A stretch of DNA of 64,000 bases. Source: Hyaloscypha bicolor E. Taxonomy: Eukaryota; Ascomycota; Leotiomycetes; Helotiales; Hyaloscyphaceae. Location: contig NW_020194575.1 in NCBI RefSeq assembly GCF_002865645.1, positions 1,241,247-1,305,246 of the forward strand. The letters are read 5' to 3'. Positions within the stretch are counted from its first letter, which is position 1, and every line of letters starts with the position of its first letter. The position numbers were made by a program, and so were the translations under genes. The notes beneath the pieces were generated by a model. The model saw only the letters and a program-made list of their open reading frames with translations, was not told the DNA's origin and made no database searches. Below, one piece after another: positions 22,620-37,066 of this stretch.

Positions 22620-22946
22620 TATAAGGCATATAATAGTAGAGTAATATATAAGTAGTTAAGGTAAGTAAGCTATAGAATAATACTTGCAAGTATAACTAAT
22701 TCCAAGAATTAATTTCAATAAAAGACTAATTAATGCCCCTTTCTAAAGCTAGAAGTATCTCCCTATATATTTCCTAGTACTTAGCTAAGCCTATAAAGCA
22801 CTTTACTTAACTAGGAAATATAATCCCATATAATTCATATAATTCCGATTGCCTATATAATTCCAATTATAAGCTTTACCTAAAATAGGAAACTAGATCT
22901 ATAATATCTAATACCTATTCATATATTATTATATATACCTATTATA
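22620..22946 (-). repeat. Gypsy element 1, right (5') LTR
   Basis: 327 bp partner of 16871-17184, with most CpA and TpG sites turned to TpA. Differences between the two LTRs are overwhelmingly transitions, so LTR divergence cannot be used as a clock here. Confidence 0.8.
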
Positions 22947-25900
22947 ATAACCTAGTTCCTAGTATATTCTAGCTAGTTCTTAGTATTTATTACTTGTATT
23001 ATACCTATACTTATATTAATAATATAGTCTAGAAATACTATATAGGCCATGGCTAATATTAGAACTATTATTATTAGATAGTCTTTAAATAGGGATAGCA
23101 GATTAAGTCTATTTATTAATATAGGCTTTAATATAATAGCTTACTTGCCTTTTTTCTTAATTAGAGTAGCGGTATTTGGCTTAATTATACTATTTCTGAG
23201 CTATTTAATTAATTTCTGGGCTTTCTCAAGCTTAATATATATATTTTCAAGTTATTTCTTTATAATAAAGACTTATATATTAAAAGCAGCTACTTGAGCT
23301 ACTTTATTATTAAATTCCCGAGCCTTAAGCTATATGATTTTGGTTTTATAAGAGCTTCTAAAGGATTTTCCGACTTCCTAAATAGTATTATCTACTAATT
23401 TATTAATATCTATAGGGTATTATTTCTTTAATTTGGCCTTTAGGATTATTTACTAGCTTATGGTTTTAGACTAGTACTTTATATAATAACTACTACTTAA
23501 TACCGCGTGTTTTCTAGTTATAATAGGTATCTTAATACTAGTTTAACTACTTTTATTATAATTAGAGTTTCCTTTATTATTAGAAGTCTTTTTATTCTTA
23601 GTCTTTTTATTATTAGAATTCTTACTATTATTTAATGCCTTATATTTCTTAGATAAGCTAGCCTTATTCTTTTTTGTTTTCTTAGTATTTGGCTTTATAA
23701 AATTAATTAAATAGTTCTTATTAGTACTATTTATTCTACTTATTTAATTATTAGACTTATTATTACTAGTAACTAAAATCTCTATTTTATTATTCTTAAA
23801 ATATTTTACTAAGATATTCTCTATAGTAATTTTAGGTATATTCTCAAGAGTAATATAGGCTATATTTTATATATTAACTTATTTTTAGATAAGGGAATTA
23901 CTATTTTTATTTATAAAAATAGTTTAGCTAATAATTATATTAATAATAATAGTAGCTACTAAATTTAAGATACTATTACTATTATTTAAGTTATTTAGGA
24001 TCTAGTAAGTAGCCTTACTTAGTCTAGCTATAAATAATATATTACCGGGATTTCTTATTTATTTCGTTTTTATTAATAGTTTTATTAAAGTAGTAATAGT
24101 AGTATAAATAATTAAGGTTATAAAAATTAAAATAATTAGGAAGATTTCTCTCGATTTTTAATAATATTTCGAACTAATATAGATAAGTATTTATCTTTGG
24201 CTTAGCTTTAAGAATTCACTTTTTTTTATAATTTGCCTAGATAATAAAGTATAATCTAGTATAATAAAGAAAGATATTTTGCCCAGATTTCTGGAAAAGA
24301 AAATAAGTACTAATATAGTAAAATAAAGGAAATATATTAGGATTTAGATAAAACCCGAGAAATATCTAGGTTTTTCTTTTTCTTTTCTAGTTATAGAGGC
24401 CTTATTATTAAGGTTTATTATTATCTGGATAATCTTTATTAAACTTATTCTTTTTAGTATACCAAATCTATTTATTTAGCCGGATAGGAAGTCCTGCTTT
24501 ACTAGAGTTTTACTCATGAAATTTATATAATTTAAATACTAAGTTCTTAAAATTTAATATAAGATATTATTTATTATTTATATCCTATTTCTTCTATTTA
24601 ATCTTATAATAAAGCTTATTATAAAATACCTTAGAAAAAAGAATCTTTTTAACTTCCTATTTGAGTTTACTATTAACTTTAGTAGAATTAGGCTCTTTAT
24701 TAGTCTAGCCGGGTAATAAGTTAGTAGAATTCTTATAAAGTTTATTTATATAGAAAATTAGCCAAATCTTATATAATAGAGAAAGATCTAACTAATATAA
24801 ATAGCTAACTATTTTATTAATCTTAAATAATCTAATAAGGAAGTAATTTAATTTATTAGATAAAAAGTTCGTTTTTTATATCTTTTTAATTATATAAACT
24901 ATATTTCCTAGACTAAAATCTAATTCTTACTATTTCTTATTAGCTTACTTAGCTTAATACTCCTGAGCTATTACTATATATTCTCGGATATAATTAATAG
25001 CGGTATTAATTCTTTTAGCCTACTATTATATTTCCTTCTAATTAAGTTTCTTTCTCAGTATTTTAAACTCTATTATTAGTAGTATCTAGTTAAAGTTTAG
25101 CCTGAGTTTATATCTATAATTAACTATTAAGGGAAATAAGCTAGTTAATTTATATAAATAGGTAGTACCTATAATATTAAATACCGGAAGTAAATCTGCC
25201 TAATTATCCTAGAAGTAATTAATAAAGAAGTAAAATCGGGTATTAATAATCTAGTTAATAATTTCTATTTATTTATTAGTTTGGATATATTCCGTAATTA
25301 AAAGCTTTAGCTTAGTTCTAGTTAATCTTAATAATTTATTTATAAAGTCTAAAATAAATTAGGGTTCTCGGTTACTTGTAATAATAAAAGAAGATTCTCG
25401 GAATTACTAGATATAGTAATAAAATAGGCTAGTAGTAGTTCTAGCTATAGTATTCTTAGTTATTAGTAAGCTTATATATTATTTAGATAATTAATTAACT
25501 ATAATAAATATATTATTATATTTCTTATTTATAAAGCCAGGAATATAGAAATTTATAGATAAATCGTCCTATATTCTTAGAAAAACCGGTAATAGATATA
25601 ATAGGCCTAGTATTTTATTTCTTGGCTTATAAGATTTTTAATATTTATAATAGTTTACTATAAAGCGGTTAATATCTATAAAAAGAATAGGCTATTAGTA
25701 AAGTTTCCAAACTAGGATTTTTGTCTTATTTTAACCGGGATATATAATAGTTATTATATTATGAATTTATTATAGAAGCCTAGTTTGTAAATTATTATAT
25801 CCGTCTAATATAATAAGTCTTTTATTATAAAGTATATAGCTATTTAATATTTCCTATAAATCTGTATTTTCCCGGGCTTTCCTATATTTATTTTCTAGGG

Positions 25901-26879
25901 CTAGGTTTATCTAATTAGCTTATAGAACTTTAATTATAACAAATAGCTTGTCTATTTCTTTTACCTTAATAAAAGTATAAGCCATATTTATTATCTTAGT
26001 AAAAGCAAGAATTAGGTCTAATAAGATAACTTATCTAGTTCTTTTAGCTTCCTTAGCCTGCTTCTGAATTAGTATAAGCTTATTCTTTTAAGATAAGATA
26101 TTAGTAATAGTATTATCTTTACCTAACTAATAAGTAATCTAGTAATAGAATTATAATAGGAAACCTATCTATTAAATTTATTATTTATTTAAGAGCTTCT
26201 TAGTACCGAAATACTCGAGAGCTTTATAGTTAGTAATAATTAGAAAATTAGATAAGCTAATTAGTTCTACCTGCTATTTCCGGAGTCCTTAGATAATAGT
26301 AAGAAGTTCCTTATTATGAACTTTATAGTAGCTTTTGGCTTCTTAAAAAGCTTTAGAGTAAAATAAGACCGGGTACTATTATTTGTTCTCTAGGCTTTTT
26401 TAAAAAAGTATACCCGTAATAGCTAAATCCGAATAGTTAGTTTCCAGGTAGGTTTTCCTATTATATTTAAAATAAAGAAATATAAGAATAAAGAGAAATA
26501 AATCTTTAAGCTAATTAAAGGCATCTAGCTAGGTTTTATTAAGTATAAACTTTAGTAAAGTATCTTTTTTAGTTAAATAATTCAGGAAATAAGAAATATA
26601 TTTATAGGCTTAGATAAACCTATAGTAGAAGTTATAGAAGCCCAAAAATAATTATATCTTTCTTTTTATTATAGGGTAGTACTAGTTTTAGATAATAGAG
26701 GTTTTGACAGGATTCATCTATATGCCTTAATCTAAGATAATAAATCCTAAGAATATTATCTTAGAGACTTTAAATTCGCATTTATAGATATTAACTTATA
26801 ATCCGGTATCCTAGAGCTTTTATAAGACTATTCTAACGTGCCATTAATATTCCTTCTTATTCTTAGAGAAAATTAGTAT

Positions 26880-26891
26880 ATTATTAATATA
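26880..26891 (-). other. Catalytic YxDD of gypsy element 2 reverse transcriptase mutated to YINN
   Basis: The codons TAT ATT AAT AAT stand at the position of the polymerase motif, followed by ILIFSKN. Two Asp to Asn changes by G to A transitions would abolish catalysis. Confidence 0.7.
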
Positions 26892-27181
26892 GGCCGAGTA
26901 AAAGTTATTTAAATAGTTTATTAGGATAATATTAATATATTACTAAAAGATTACTAGATTATTATAGAATCTAAATAGTAGAATTACTAGTTTAAAGAAT
27001 TCATATCTTATCCTAAAAGCTACTCATACTATAGAAGCTAGTTCCATACGAATTTAGTTAAAAGTATATTAAATGTCTAATTTAGTAAATACTAATAATT
27101 TGGCTAATTAGTTAAAAGTCTTAGTAATAAGTAATAGGAAATAGTAGTTCTTTTTTATTATAGTATTTAGCTATTAATAAT

Positions 27182-27349
27182 TAATATATATAAAGATCGC
27201 AGAGTAGGGAATTATATTAAATAGTAAAAGAGTTAATTAAACTAGCTAGAAAAGAGCTTGAGTGAAGTATAAAGCTTCAGGAAGTGAGTATACAGATCCT
27301 GACTAAGCGGAGCAATTGCGCTAGCCCCAATTTAGTAATTCTCACTGCA
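27182..27349 (-). repeat. Copia left (3') LTR, 168 bp
   Basis: Same length as 34037-34204 and aligned throughout; this copy retains more unmutated C and G (for example GCGGAGCAATTGCGCTAGCC). Confidence 0.85.
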
Positions 27350-29449
27350 ATATACCCCCCAGAAAGGTACGATACCGTATTCTACCTATTCTATCTAATT
27401 AGAGAGCTTTGAAATAGCGAAATTCATTTGATATATAGGGTTTACAGAGCCGTATTAATATTCCGATTCAAATAGGCTTAATACATATTATTTCCCCAGA
27501 TTACCGAATTCCAGGGGAACCCTTATAAACCCCCCCTTTTTACTAACTCCAGAGCCTCTAATCAAATACTCTTCTTTAATACCCTTCTAGAGATCTCTTC
27601 CCAAGCTTCCGATTATTATAAATATGGCTTCTACCTCTTCTTATACTACTATTAAGTCAATTCCGGCTTGCAAATCCAAGGTATTTTTAACCCAAAACAT
27701 GTTCTTGTTTTACCTTTTATTAACTTTTAAATAGTATTAAGTAGCTTGCAAGTCTGCTATAAATATAGCTCTTAACTATTAATATAAAGCTCACTTTTAA
27801 TAGAATATCGAGATTTAGATCCCTATAATATCTTCTAATACTCCTAGTACCTCTCTACTAAAGGTAAAGAAGTCTATACTAAAGCCTCGTACTTCTCGTC
27901 CTGCTTATACTAATCTTAGAGAGATCTCTTATATAGGTTATTATAAGTTCTCTATACTATTCCAAAGCTCGTTTTGACTTAATATAGTCTTATCTACTCT
28001 AAAGGGCAAGAGTAATAGTTCTTACTATAATACTATTAGCCAAGGTTCTTATTACTAGAAATATACTTCTGGTTATTCTTATTTAGTTATTCTAATCTCT
28101 TATATTTCTATTATATAGCTTTTTCTTATAGAACTTCCGATTACTAAAGATGCTATAAGCTTTCTTTTCTTAATTCTCTTTTATAGATTCTGACTATTTT
28201 AAAGTATTTATTTGCTTTTAGATACTTTATTTATACTATACTTGAGATTACTAAATCTAATAAAGAGAATAGTAATAAGAGCTCTTTTACTAAGGTTTAA
28301 GAGGCTATTAATAGAAATAAGAAGTAGTCTAATTAAGTAAAGGGCCTTTTATATAAGCTTATTAATACTATAGTAAAATGCCTTTAGATCTCTTACTATT
28401 AGCTCTTAAGCTCTATTATTTTAATAGATTTTATAAATAAAGGGTATAAATAAAAGCTTCTTTTTATATTATTTAATTATTTTAATCTTTATTCTAATAT
28501 CCTAAAAATTTAATAAAGCTCTAAAGTTCTCGAATTTAAATTAGGGTAGATTTTTCATAAGTCTATTTATAGGTATATTACTTATTTAAAGATATATAAC
28601 TTGAAATATACCTTTACTATACTCTTAATATAGCTATATATTCTAGATATTAATATAATAAAGCTTTATAATAATTCTTTTATTCTCTCTAATAATTAGT
28701 TAAATAGTTTGCTTATTATTATAGAATATAGTCTAGAGCTCTCTAAGATCTAAGCTTAGATCCCTAAATAGCCTTTAGAAAGCTATAGTTTCCTTTATTA
28801 TATAAGCGACTTTATATATTTCTAATTCGGTTAAAGAAGTAGTTATAGAGTTTTATTAAGCGGCTTTCTATAATATTAAACCTCTAAATAAGGAGATTAT
28901 ATACCTATAGCTTAATTATTATATATCCAGGTTATCTATATATAAAGTATTAGATATAATCTATAGCTATATCTCTTTATATTTCCTATTATACTAAATT
29001 ACTAGAAACCGGGTTCTAAATAGATATTAAAGAACCTAATCTATAGCTATAAAATATTCTAGAGCAGGGTTTATTAAGAACTAAAAGAGTACTAAAGCAG
29101 CAAAAGCTATATTTAGTCTAATTATAATTATAATATAAAGTAATAATCTAACTTTTTCTTAATATATCTTAATTTAATATAGATAAGCTTAATTATTATA
29201 TTTTTAAAGATTAATTTCAGGTAATGAAATATTAGGGCACTTCCTATTTATTACCCTAAACTTCTTAGTAATTTTCTTAATATAAATATTATAAACTAGC
29301 TAGAGCTTTTTAGCTTTCTAATCTCTAATTATATAAATCCCTAGAAACTATTCTATATTTCGTATATTATAAAGCTCGTAAACTATTTTAATCTAAATAA
29401 TAATTAATTAAGTATATACTTTATTATTCTTATAATAAAGTACTTAAAA

Positions 29450-29461
29450 GTCATTTATATA
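29450..29461 (-). other. Copia reverse transcriptase YVDD motif changed to YIND
   Basis: Reads TAT ATA AAT GAC followed by a stop two codons on; one catalytic Asp has become Asn by a G to A change. Confidence 0.65.
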
Positions 29462-30257
29462 AAAAATAATAAAGACTTTATAATTTATATCTATATAAAT
29501 ATAGGACTCTTTATTAAGTCCCGAGAATCTAATTCTCTTAAGAATATCTATCTAGTACTTATACTATAGAATAGGAAAGTCTTATAGCTTATATAAAGCT
29601 TAATCTATCTCTATTATATAGCCTAGTATCTTGAAACTATCTAGTAGCTTATATATTACTATAGGCCTATTAGAATCTCTTTCTATATTAATAAATATAT
29701 TTATAATATTAAATTACTTTATTTCCAGATTAAAATAAGCCATAATTATACTAGTTATTTAAAAAAACCTTATTACGAGTATAATAGTATATATAGACAG
29801 AAGTAATACCTCTTCTTAGAGATTTCTATAAATTACTAGCCTTAAATAATACCGAGTAATATATTTATTAGAATTAATTTTATATATAAATACTTATTTT
29901 AAAGAAATTAGAAATATACTTGCTTTATTACTAGAAATAATTCTCTAGTAATTTCAAGCTTTAAAGTTATTAATCTCTAGTTTAATATCCGATTTAAAAT
30001 ACTTCCTAACTAGGTATTTCTCTAGATTATTTTATGTCTTTAGAGCCTTTAGAAGATTATTAATATGAATTTTTCTTATTATTATATTACCCGAAATACT
30101 CTATTCTAGATATATTCTTAATTAAACTATTATTATAATTATAGTATATATAGTCTTATAATCGAATTTCTTCTTATAATTCTCTAGCTAATTAGGCCAG
30201 AGAAACCCTAAAAGAGACTCTAAGTAATTAATCTAATTTAATTCACTTATTATTTAT

Positions 30258-30350
30258 AGTAATATATTTATTATAGTAATATATTTATTATAGTAATATA
30301 TTTATTATAGTAATATATTTATTATAGTAATATATTTATTATAGTAATTA
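30258..30350. repeat. 17-bp tandem repeat, five full copies plus a partial
   Basis: Unit AGTAATATATTTATTAT repeats at 30258, 30275, 30292, 30309 and 30326, with a partial copy at 30343. It lies inside the copia element. Copies are identical, so expansion came after the RIP mutations or by recent slippage. Confidence 0.85.
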
Positions 30351-33300
30351 TATTACTATTAGCTTTACCTGAATCTCTATTCTAATTATTTCTTTTATAT
30401 AAGTATATTTGGATTAGCCTATTTCTGGTTTTAATAATTAGCTTCCTTATTTATTTTCTCTTTAGTTTTACTATTTTATCTTCTATTTTAGCTAAGCTAT
30501 TTACTCTTTTTATAGAGAATTCTCTTATTTCTATTAAGCTATTTACTTATTTTATAGGTAAGCTTCCTGCTTTACTTATAGGAGCTATTAGTAGACCTTA
30601 TTACTAGTTCTAAAAAGATTCTTTCTTACTTTTATTAGTTTAGTATATTTCCCTAATAGTTCCGGTATATTCTATTATATTTCTCTTTATAGTATTAAGT
30701 CTTTTTAAGAACTTAATACTTTTATTTTTACTACTTCTAGGCTTTAGTATACTTTCTGGCTCTAGAGTACTTTATGAAATTATAAGTTCTATTTCTAGTA
30801 AAGTTATAAAGCTTCCTATTCCCGAGTTATAATTTATTAGTACGTTTATAGGCTCTTTTAATTATTAGTTCGATTACTTATTATTTCCTAGTTTAGGCTT
30901 ATTTTCTATTTACTTTAATAAGCTATTATATTATAATTCCTTATTCTTAAAAATTAATTTAGTATTCTAAATCTTATTTTCTAGAAGTAGTTTTACTATA
31001 TCCTTTATAATTTTTATATTATAGCCTTTAGTATATTTATAATTCTTTTTATAAAAAATATTCTCATTAAATATAATATTATATATAATAATTACTTTAT
31101 TAAGTATAGGGATCCAGATTTTATAAATATTAGATATAATATATCTAATTAAATATCTAATATATTCATATAATATAACCTTAAATACTCTCTTATTTCG
31201 TTCTATTTTATAGTCCTTAATTATTAGATATACCCTAGAATCATATATATAGATTCTATTCTAATTAGGTTTAAGATTAACTATTATTTAAGCTATAAGC
31301 TCTGGGTTATATTAATAGAAATAATTATAAAACCACGAATCGAGTACTTTATTTAGTATTCTCTAGTAATTTATATATAAGGAACTCTAATTATAGAGAT
31401 AGATTATGGCTATAAAGCTTTCTAGCTATAGCTTTTTAGGCAAATTAGCTATTAAGTATATTATAATAGCCTTATTTATAATTTCCTATCCTACTTACTT
31501 AATATTATTATTTGGCTCATATATATATAAAGAAGAAAGCTCGATTTTAATACCTTTTTCTTTTACCTAGATCTAATAGGCTAATATTTCTTAGATTAGA
31601 ATAACTACTTTCTCCTAATTATACTTAATATAAGTAATTAAAAGATTATATTACCTATATACCTAGTATTCAAAATCCCTAATTATATTAAATATTACTA
31701 AATCCTTCTTATTTAATAGAAGATATCTAAAGAGCTTTCTACTAAATTCGTTTTTAATTATTAGAATCTAGCTCAAATTATTATAGCTATTTGAGTAATT
31801 AAATAAGTTTTATAAGATCCTCTAAAATAGTTAAGTAGACTTTCTTTTAGTTAGCCTATATAAAATTACTTGCCTAATATATACCTAAGTATAAAATTCG
31901 TATATAATTCTTATTAGTTTATTAATTTTCATATTATATATATAATTAATAAGCTTTTATAAAGCTTTATAGGCTAAATACTTTACTTTTATATACCATT
32001 TTTCTTCTAAATTACTTCTCGGCTTGAGATACTCTTTTAATCTCTTATATTAAGCTCTAATTAAATATTTAAGTATTAGAAATATAAGTATATTACTAGT
32101 ACTAGTAGGAATTTCGAATAAAATATTAGAGTAAGTAGAGAATAGCTTATATTTAAGGAAAACTAAATTAAATCTATATTCTAATTATATTAATATTATA
32201 TTCTCTTTATAATCTCCTAGTCTAATTATAAGATTATATTTATAATACTAAGCTTTCTTTTTTACTAGATAAGCTTTAGAAATAATATTTATATGAAATT
32301 CTTTAATAACTATAATATTATAGAGAATTAGATCTTTAGTATATAGTCCCGCAGGTCTATTAACTATATTTTTAATTATATGAGTACTATATCTAATAAT
32401 TAGAAAACTAGTTATTCCTGCTTTTATATAATTATTAATTTTCGCCTTAATAAAAGTACTAGAATTAATTAGATTCTTACTATTAACTAGATATATAGTA
32501 TTATAATTATCTAATAAGATACTCTAAAAAAGCGGATATTTTGAGAAATCAAGTATTATATAGATTTCCTAACCTGAGCTCTGAATTATAAGTATGGGAT
32601 TTACTAGAATAGTATTAAAGTTCCTAGAAAATTAGATTCCGGATACTTTAGGCTTCTTTTTAGAACTAGTACCGGGTATTAGCTTTTCCATAGCTTATTT
32701 ACTAGTGATTTTCATATTATATTTCTTTTCTAGCTAAGGTTTCAGATCCTTTTAATACTTGATTAAGATCCTTTCCCGGATTTTTCTAATCTATTCTTTA
32801 TAGGCTTGAATTTTATCTAAATCTTATTTAATCCGGTAATTATAATTTTTATAGTAATATAGCTAAGTAAGTCCTACTTATACTTATAGATTTTAGAACC
32901 CTTATAAGAGTACTTATAGTACTTATACTTATCCGAATCAGGCTTACTATCCGATTCTTTACTAGTTTAATTCCCGAATATAATAAAGATTATAGGAGCT
33001 CCTAAGTATTTGGTATTCTGGTTTTCTAGAATAATCTAATTAAATACCTGGCTATATTATTTGAGTATAAGAATTAGAAGCCCTAGCTCGTCTTTACTAT
33101 ATAGATTACTAAGCTATTTTATTATCCAGGTTAGTACGAGTTTCTGCTAGAGGGCTATTAAGAACTCGATTACTACTAGAGTACCTTTGATTTTGGCGAT
33201 TTTTAGAGCTCTGGTATAATTAAGTGCCTTTTCCTAATTAGTAAACTAGTACTTTGGGCTTACTTCTTCTTTACTTACTTATAGTAAGACCGAGCTATAT

Positions 33301-34036
33301 ACTCTCTAAATAGTAGTAATTTATACTATATCTATAGAATTATATTTTATTAATAATACCTTAAGAACCTTATAAATAAAGCTTTATTTACTTTCTTTAA
33401 ATCCTAAAATAAAGTTTATAAGGATCTCTATATTAACTATTTAATAGAGCTATTACCTAATTATATAATAGTATACTAGCTTATTTGTCTAGTCTAGTTT
33501 CTTAATCTTATAGTCTTATAAGAGCGCCGAATAGTAATCTCTAATATCCCCGAATATTACAGGCTATAGAGATACTAGTTTTAATTCTTTCTTAATTATA
33601 GATCAAGTATCTTTATCCCAATTTTCTATATTAACTTAGTATCTAGTATAGTAATTCTCTATTTCCTTTAGTATAAGCTCGTTAATTATAGGAGAAGGCC
33701 TAGAAGGAGCTACTATATTCGTTTTAATTACTTTATTATTAAATAGGTTAATCTTATCCCAGATGCCCTTATTACTAGCTACTCTATAGAGAGTATTAAA
33801 CTAGTTTGCCCAGGAACTATAGTTCTTTAGGATAATGCTCTTTACCGTGGCTTCTAATATAATCGCGATTAAGGTTTGGAAACTATAGGAATTATGGGAA
33901 TAATTTCTATTAATTAGTTAATAACGGAAATGCGAACTAAAGTATGATTTTCGAAGAAATAAATTAAATAAGCTCTTGAATACTCTCTGCGGCGTGTTAA
34001 TTAGGAAGCTTATTAGTGCAAGACCGGGCTTATAAC

Positions 34037-34204
34037 TAATATATATAAAGATTATAGAGTAGGGAGTTATATTAAATAGTAAAAGAATTAATTAAACTAG
34101 CTAAAAAAGAGCTTGAGTAAAGTATAAAGCTTCAGGAAATAAGTATATAGATCCTAACTAAGCGGAGTAATTATACTAGCCCTAATTTAGTAATTCTTAC
34201 TATA
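34037..34204 (-). repeat. Copia right (5') LTR, 168 bp
   Basis: Partner of 27182-27349; differences are nearly all C/T or G/A transitions, with CA and TG changed to TA. Confidence 0.85.
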
Positions 34205-37066
34205 ATAATAATTAATATAAAATTATAGGCTACTGTTTTTCTTTTTAATAAATAAGACTAGTAATAAGAAAAAAAATTCGGACGGCTTAATAAAACCCTT
34301 TTTTAAGTTCTTAATAAGATACTTTTTTATTTTTTCGAGTTTATTAGAGCTTATCTTATAAAGATAGGCTATTTTTATTAAGGAATCTAGTTTATTAAAA
34401 TAGAGCTTATAATTAAAGAATTAAGACTAAGGAAGCTTATTTACTACTTTTTTAGAAAATGCCCTAGCTATATTATATAGCTATATAAGGAGAAATACCC
34501 GGAGCTTTTAAAGTTCTTTAGGGTTAAAAGATAATATATTACCGAGGATATTAGGTTTATTTATATTCAGGAAATATATTAGGTTACTAGTTTAAATATA
34601 ATATCTAGTAGGCTATAATATTAGTTATCTAATTACTATAAGTAGTAGTAAATATCTCTTTGATTTATAACCCTACTTCTTAAGTATATAGTTAATCTTA
34701 TTAATAGTAACTAATCTAACTAAGTTACTAAGGTTTTTAGTACTTAATTAGAAAGTAGCTATTCTAATAAAATAGCAGGAATAGTCTAGTAGCTTAACTA
34801 TTTCAAGAGTATTAAGATCTAACTCTTTCTTTCTTGCCTAGTATTCGGCTTTCTTTATAAGAAAGTCTTATAAAAAAATAAGAAGTATATTCTTTTACTT
34901 CTCAAGTCTAGTTTTACTAGTTCTTTTTAGAATTCTAGTTAAAGTGCCTTTAGAGTAATTATCTTTTTAATATTTCTTATTAAAATATTAGATTTTCTAA
35001 ATAAGGTTTAGCTAATTTATCTCGTAATTCTCTAGCTAATAAAGTTAATTCCATTAATAATCTAGTAGGATATTATACTTTACTAGCTATTTCCTTTCCA
35101 GGATTATATTATAAGAGCTAAGGTTAGTAGTAAGTAAATATTATTAAGTTTAGAAGTACTAATTAATAGCTAGATCTATAGTAGCTAGATATTAAATAGC
35201 TTTACTAAGTTATTTATTAAAATCTTATAAGAAAATAGGGGTTTTGAGTTTATATAAGAATATTTATAATACTTTTATTAAGGAACAAATATGTTTTTAA
35301 TTAATTAGAGTATATATATTTACTCTAGTATTTACTAAGTACTAGAAAGTTATAGTTTTATCTTTCTAGTATACTTAATAATTAATAAGGAACTAGTTCC
35401 TACTAATTAGCTAAGTGAGATCTATAGGTTCTTAATAAAGTTCTTATTTTAGGAAAGCTATTTCTATATCTAGAGCTAGACTTTTCCCGACTTATTAATA
35501 TTATATTTCTTATTATTTATTCCTAAATTATTAGCTCTCTTTAAATAATTCTCTTTAATAAATATAACCTTATTAAAATTAAGACAAGTACTTTTTATAT
35601 ATCTAGGCTTTCTATAGCTATAATAATAAAGACTCTCTAGCTAGTCTAATTTCTTTTTAAATTCTCAGTAAATTACTTCCTTTAGCTATAAGAATACTAG
35701 CTACTAAGGTTAATTTATTAGATATAGGATTACTATAACTTCTTAGATCCCGGTAGACTTTCTAGCCTAAGGTAGTATTTAATAGCAAGTAATTTCTACT
35801 AGTTATTTCTTCTGGAATTACTAATTTTTAATTAAGAGAAGCCTATTCTCTTATTTCATATACTACTTAGTAAGATTCCTGGAAATATTAAACTTCTTAT
35901 TACCTAAGCTCTTAAGTAGCTCGAGATTCATTTTATTTATTAAATTATTATATTAGTTATCTGGCAACTTCTCTAGTTTTATTATTAAGTAAGTAAACTT
36001 TACCTAGAATACCAGAAATAGCTTATTTCTTTATCTCAAATACTAGTATATCTCTTTTACTTCCTAGTACTCTATTTCTTTACTTTTATTATAAGCTTTC
36101 TAGAGAATCTTAAAGATCTATTTAGTAATTAAGATCTATCTAACTAATTCAGGTTTTAATTAATTATAAATAAAGTTACGGGCATTTCTAGTAACTAGTT
36201 ATACTATATAAGTAATTTTTAGTAATTTACTATTAAATTTAGAGAAGTTCTATATTAGTTTATTTCTTATATTAAATATCTAATTATTAATCTAGTAATT
36301 ATTCTTACTTATAAATAGGGCAGAATTCTTAATTCTAATAAGTTATAGTTAATTACTATAGACTAAAAGCAGGAGAGAGCCTTAGTATTAGTTCCCAAAT
36401 AGTTCTTCTAACGAGAATCTATAATATTCCTAAATATTTACTTACTTAAATCTCTATTTTATTATTTCTTTTTATACTAGTCTTTTTCTTATATAAAGTC
36501 GACTAGTAATTACCTTTAGCTTATTAACTTTCTTAGTAAATTAATTAATATATAAATAGAATTTCTAGTAATATTTTACTTATTTATTAGCTATAAGGTA
36601 GTATTTATTAATAAGGTTATCTCGTATAAATAATCTTTACTAGGCCTTATCTGTTTTCGGAGTATTTATATTAATTTTGAGTTCTAAGTTAGCTAGCTAT
36701 TTCTTAATTTTTTTTTCCGGAATAATATTATAATAGCATTTCCGGTAATATAAGTTTATAATATTAAAGTCTGGCTTTTCCGTTTTATTATACTAGGGCC
36801 TCTTATCTAATATACTTATAGTAGTAGTATTTGGCCCCGGGCTATCTATAATAGTTTTAGAAAGGGTATTAGTTATAGAAATAAGTATTAAGTAAGTTCT
36901 TTTTATTTAATATTAGTAAACTATAACTAATTATTATCTTATCTAGTTTTAAATTAGTAGACTAAAACTAACTATTATCTTTTCTTATTTTAAATTAGTA
37001 AACTACTACTAATTCTTCTTATACTAGAAGAGGGAGCTAGTTCTTTTACTCTTATTAGTATTAAGG

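Larger units (their letters stand above)
16871..22946 (-). mobile_element. Gypsy-type LTR retrotransposon (element 1), RIP-degraded
   Basis: Similar sequences at 16871-17184 and 22620-22946 form an LTR pair; on the minus strand each starts TGTAATAG or its RIP derivative and ends CCTCACA. A polypurine tract (GAGGGGGG, minus strand) adjoins the left LTR, so the element reads right to left. Near its 5' end a gag zinc knuckle of C-x2-C-x4-H-x4-C spacing is recognisable at 21467-21508, with one Cys and the His changed to Tyr by TGT to TAT and CAT to TAT. Flanking 5-mers are ATAAG and ATAAC, an imperfect duplication. The frame is full of stops. A third LTR of the same family lies at 55215. Confidence 0.8.
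27182..34204 (-). mobile_element. Copia-type LTR retrotransposon, nested, RIP-degraded
   Basis: LTRs of exactly 168 bp at 27182-27349 and 34037-34204, flanked by the perfect 5-bp duplication ATAAT (27177-27181 and 34205-34209), bound 7,023 bp. On the minus strand a polypurine tract (CTGGGGGG) adjoins the left LTR, so it reads right to left. Around 29210-29470 the minus strand gives the copia reverse transcriptase tail: YIND at 29450-29461, then VLYYKNNKVYT, YELYNIRNIE, FLGI and IIRD, and IYIKKI with KKF. The order matches Ty1/copia elements. Insertion is inside gypsy element 2's reverse transcriptase, so copia arrived later. A 17-bp tandem repeat lies inside (30258-30342). Confidence 0.85.

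Noticed and set aside
27623..27680. A + strand ATG frame (MASTSSYTTIKSI) at the left side of the copia element
   Set aside because: The recognisable copia reverse transcriptase and polypurine tract place coding on the minus strand, and this frame soon meets stops.
30258..30350. A CRISPR-like array
   Set aside because: The units are contiguous with no spacers and the setting is a fungal retroelement.
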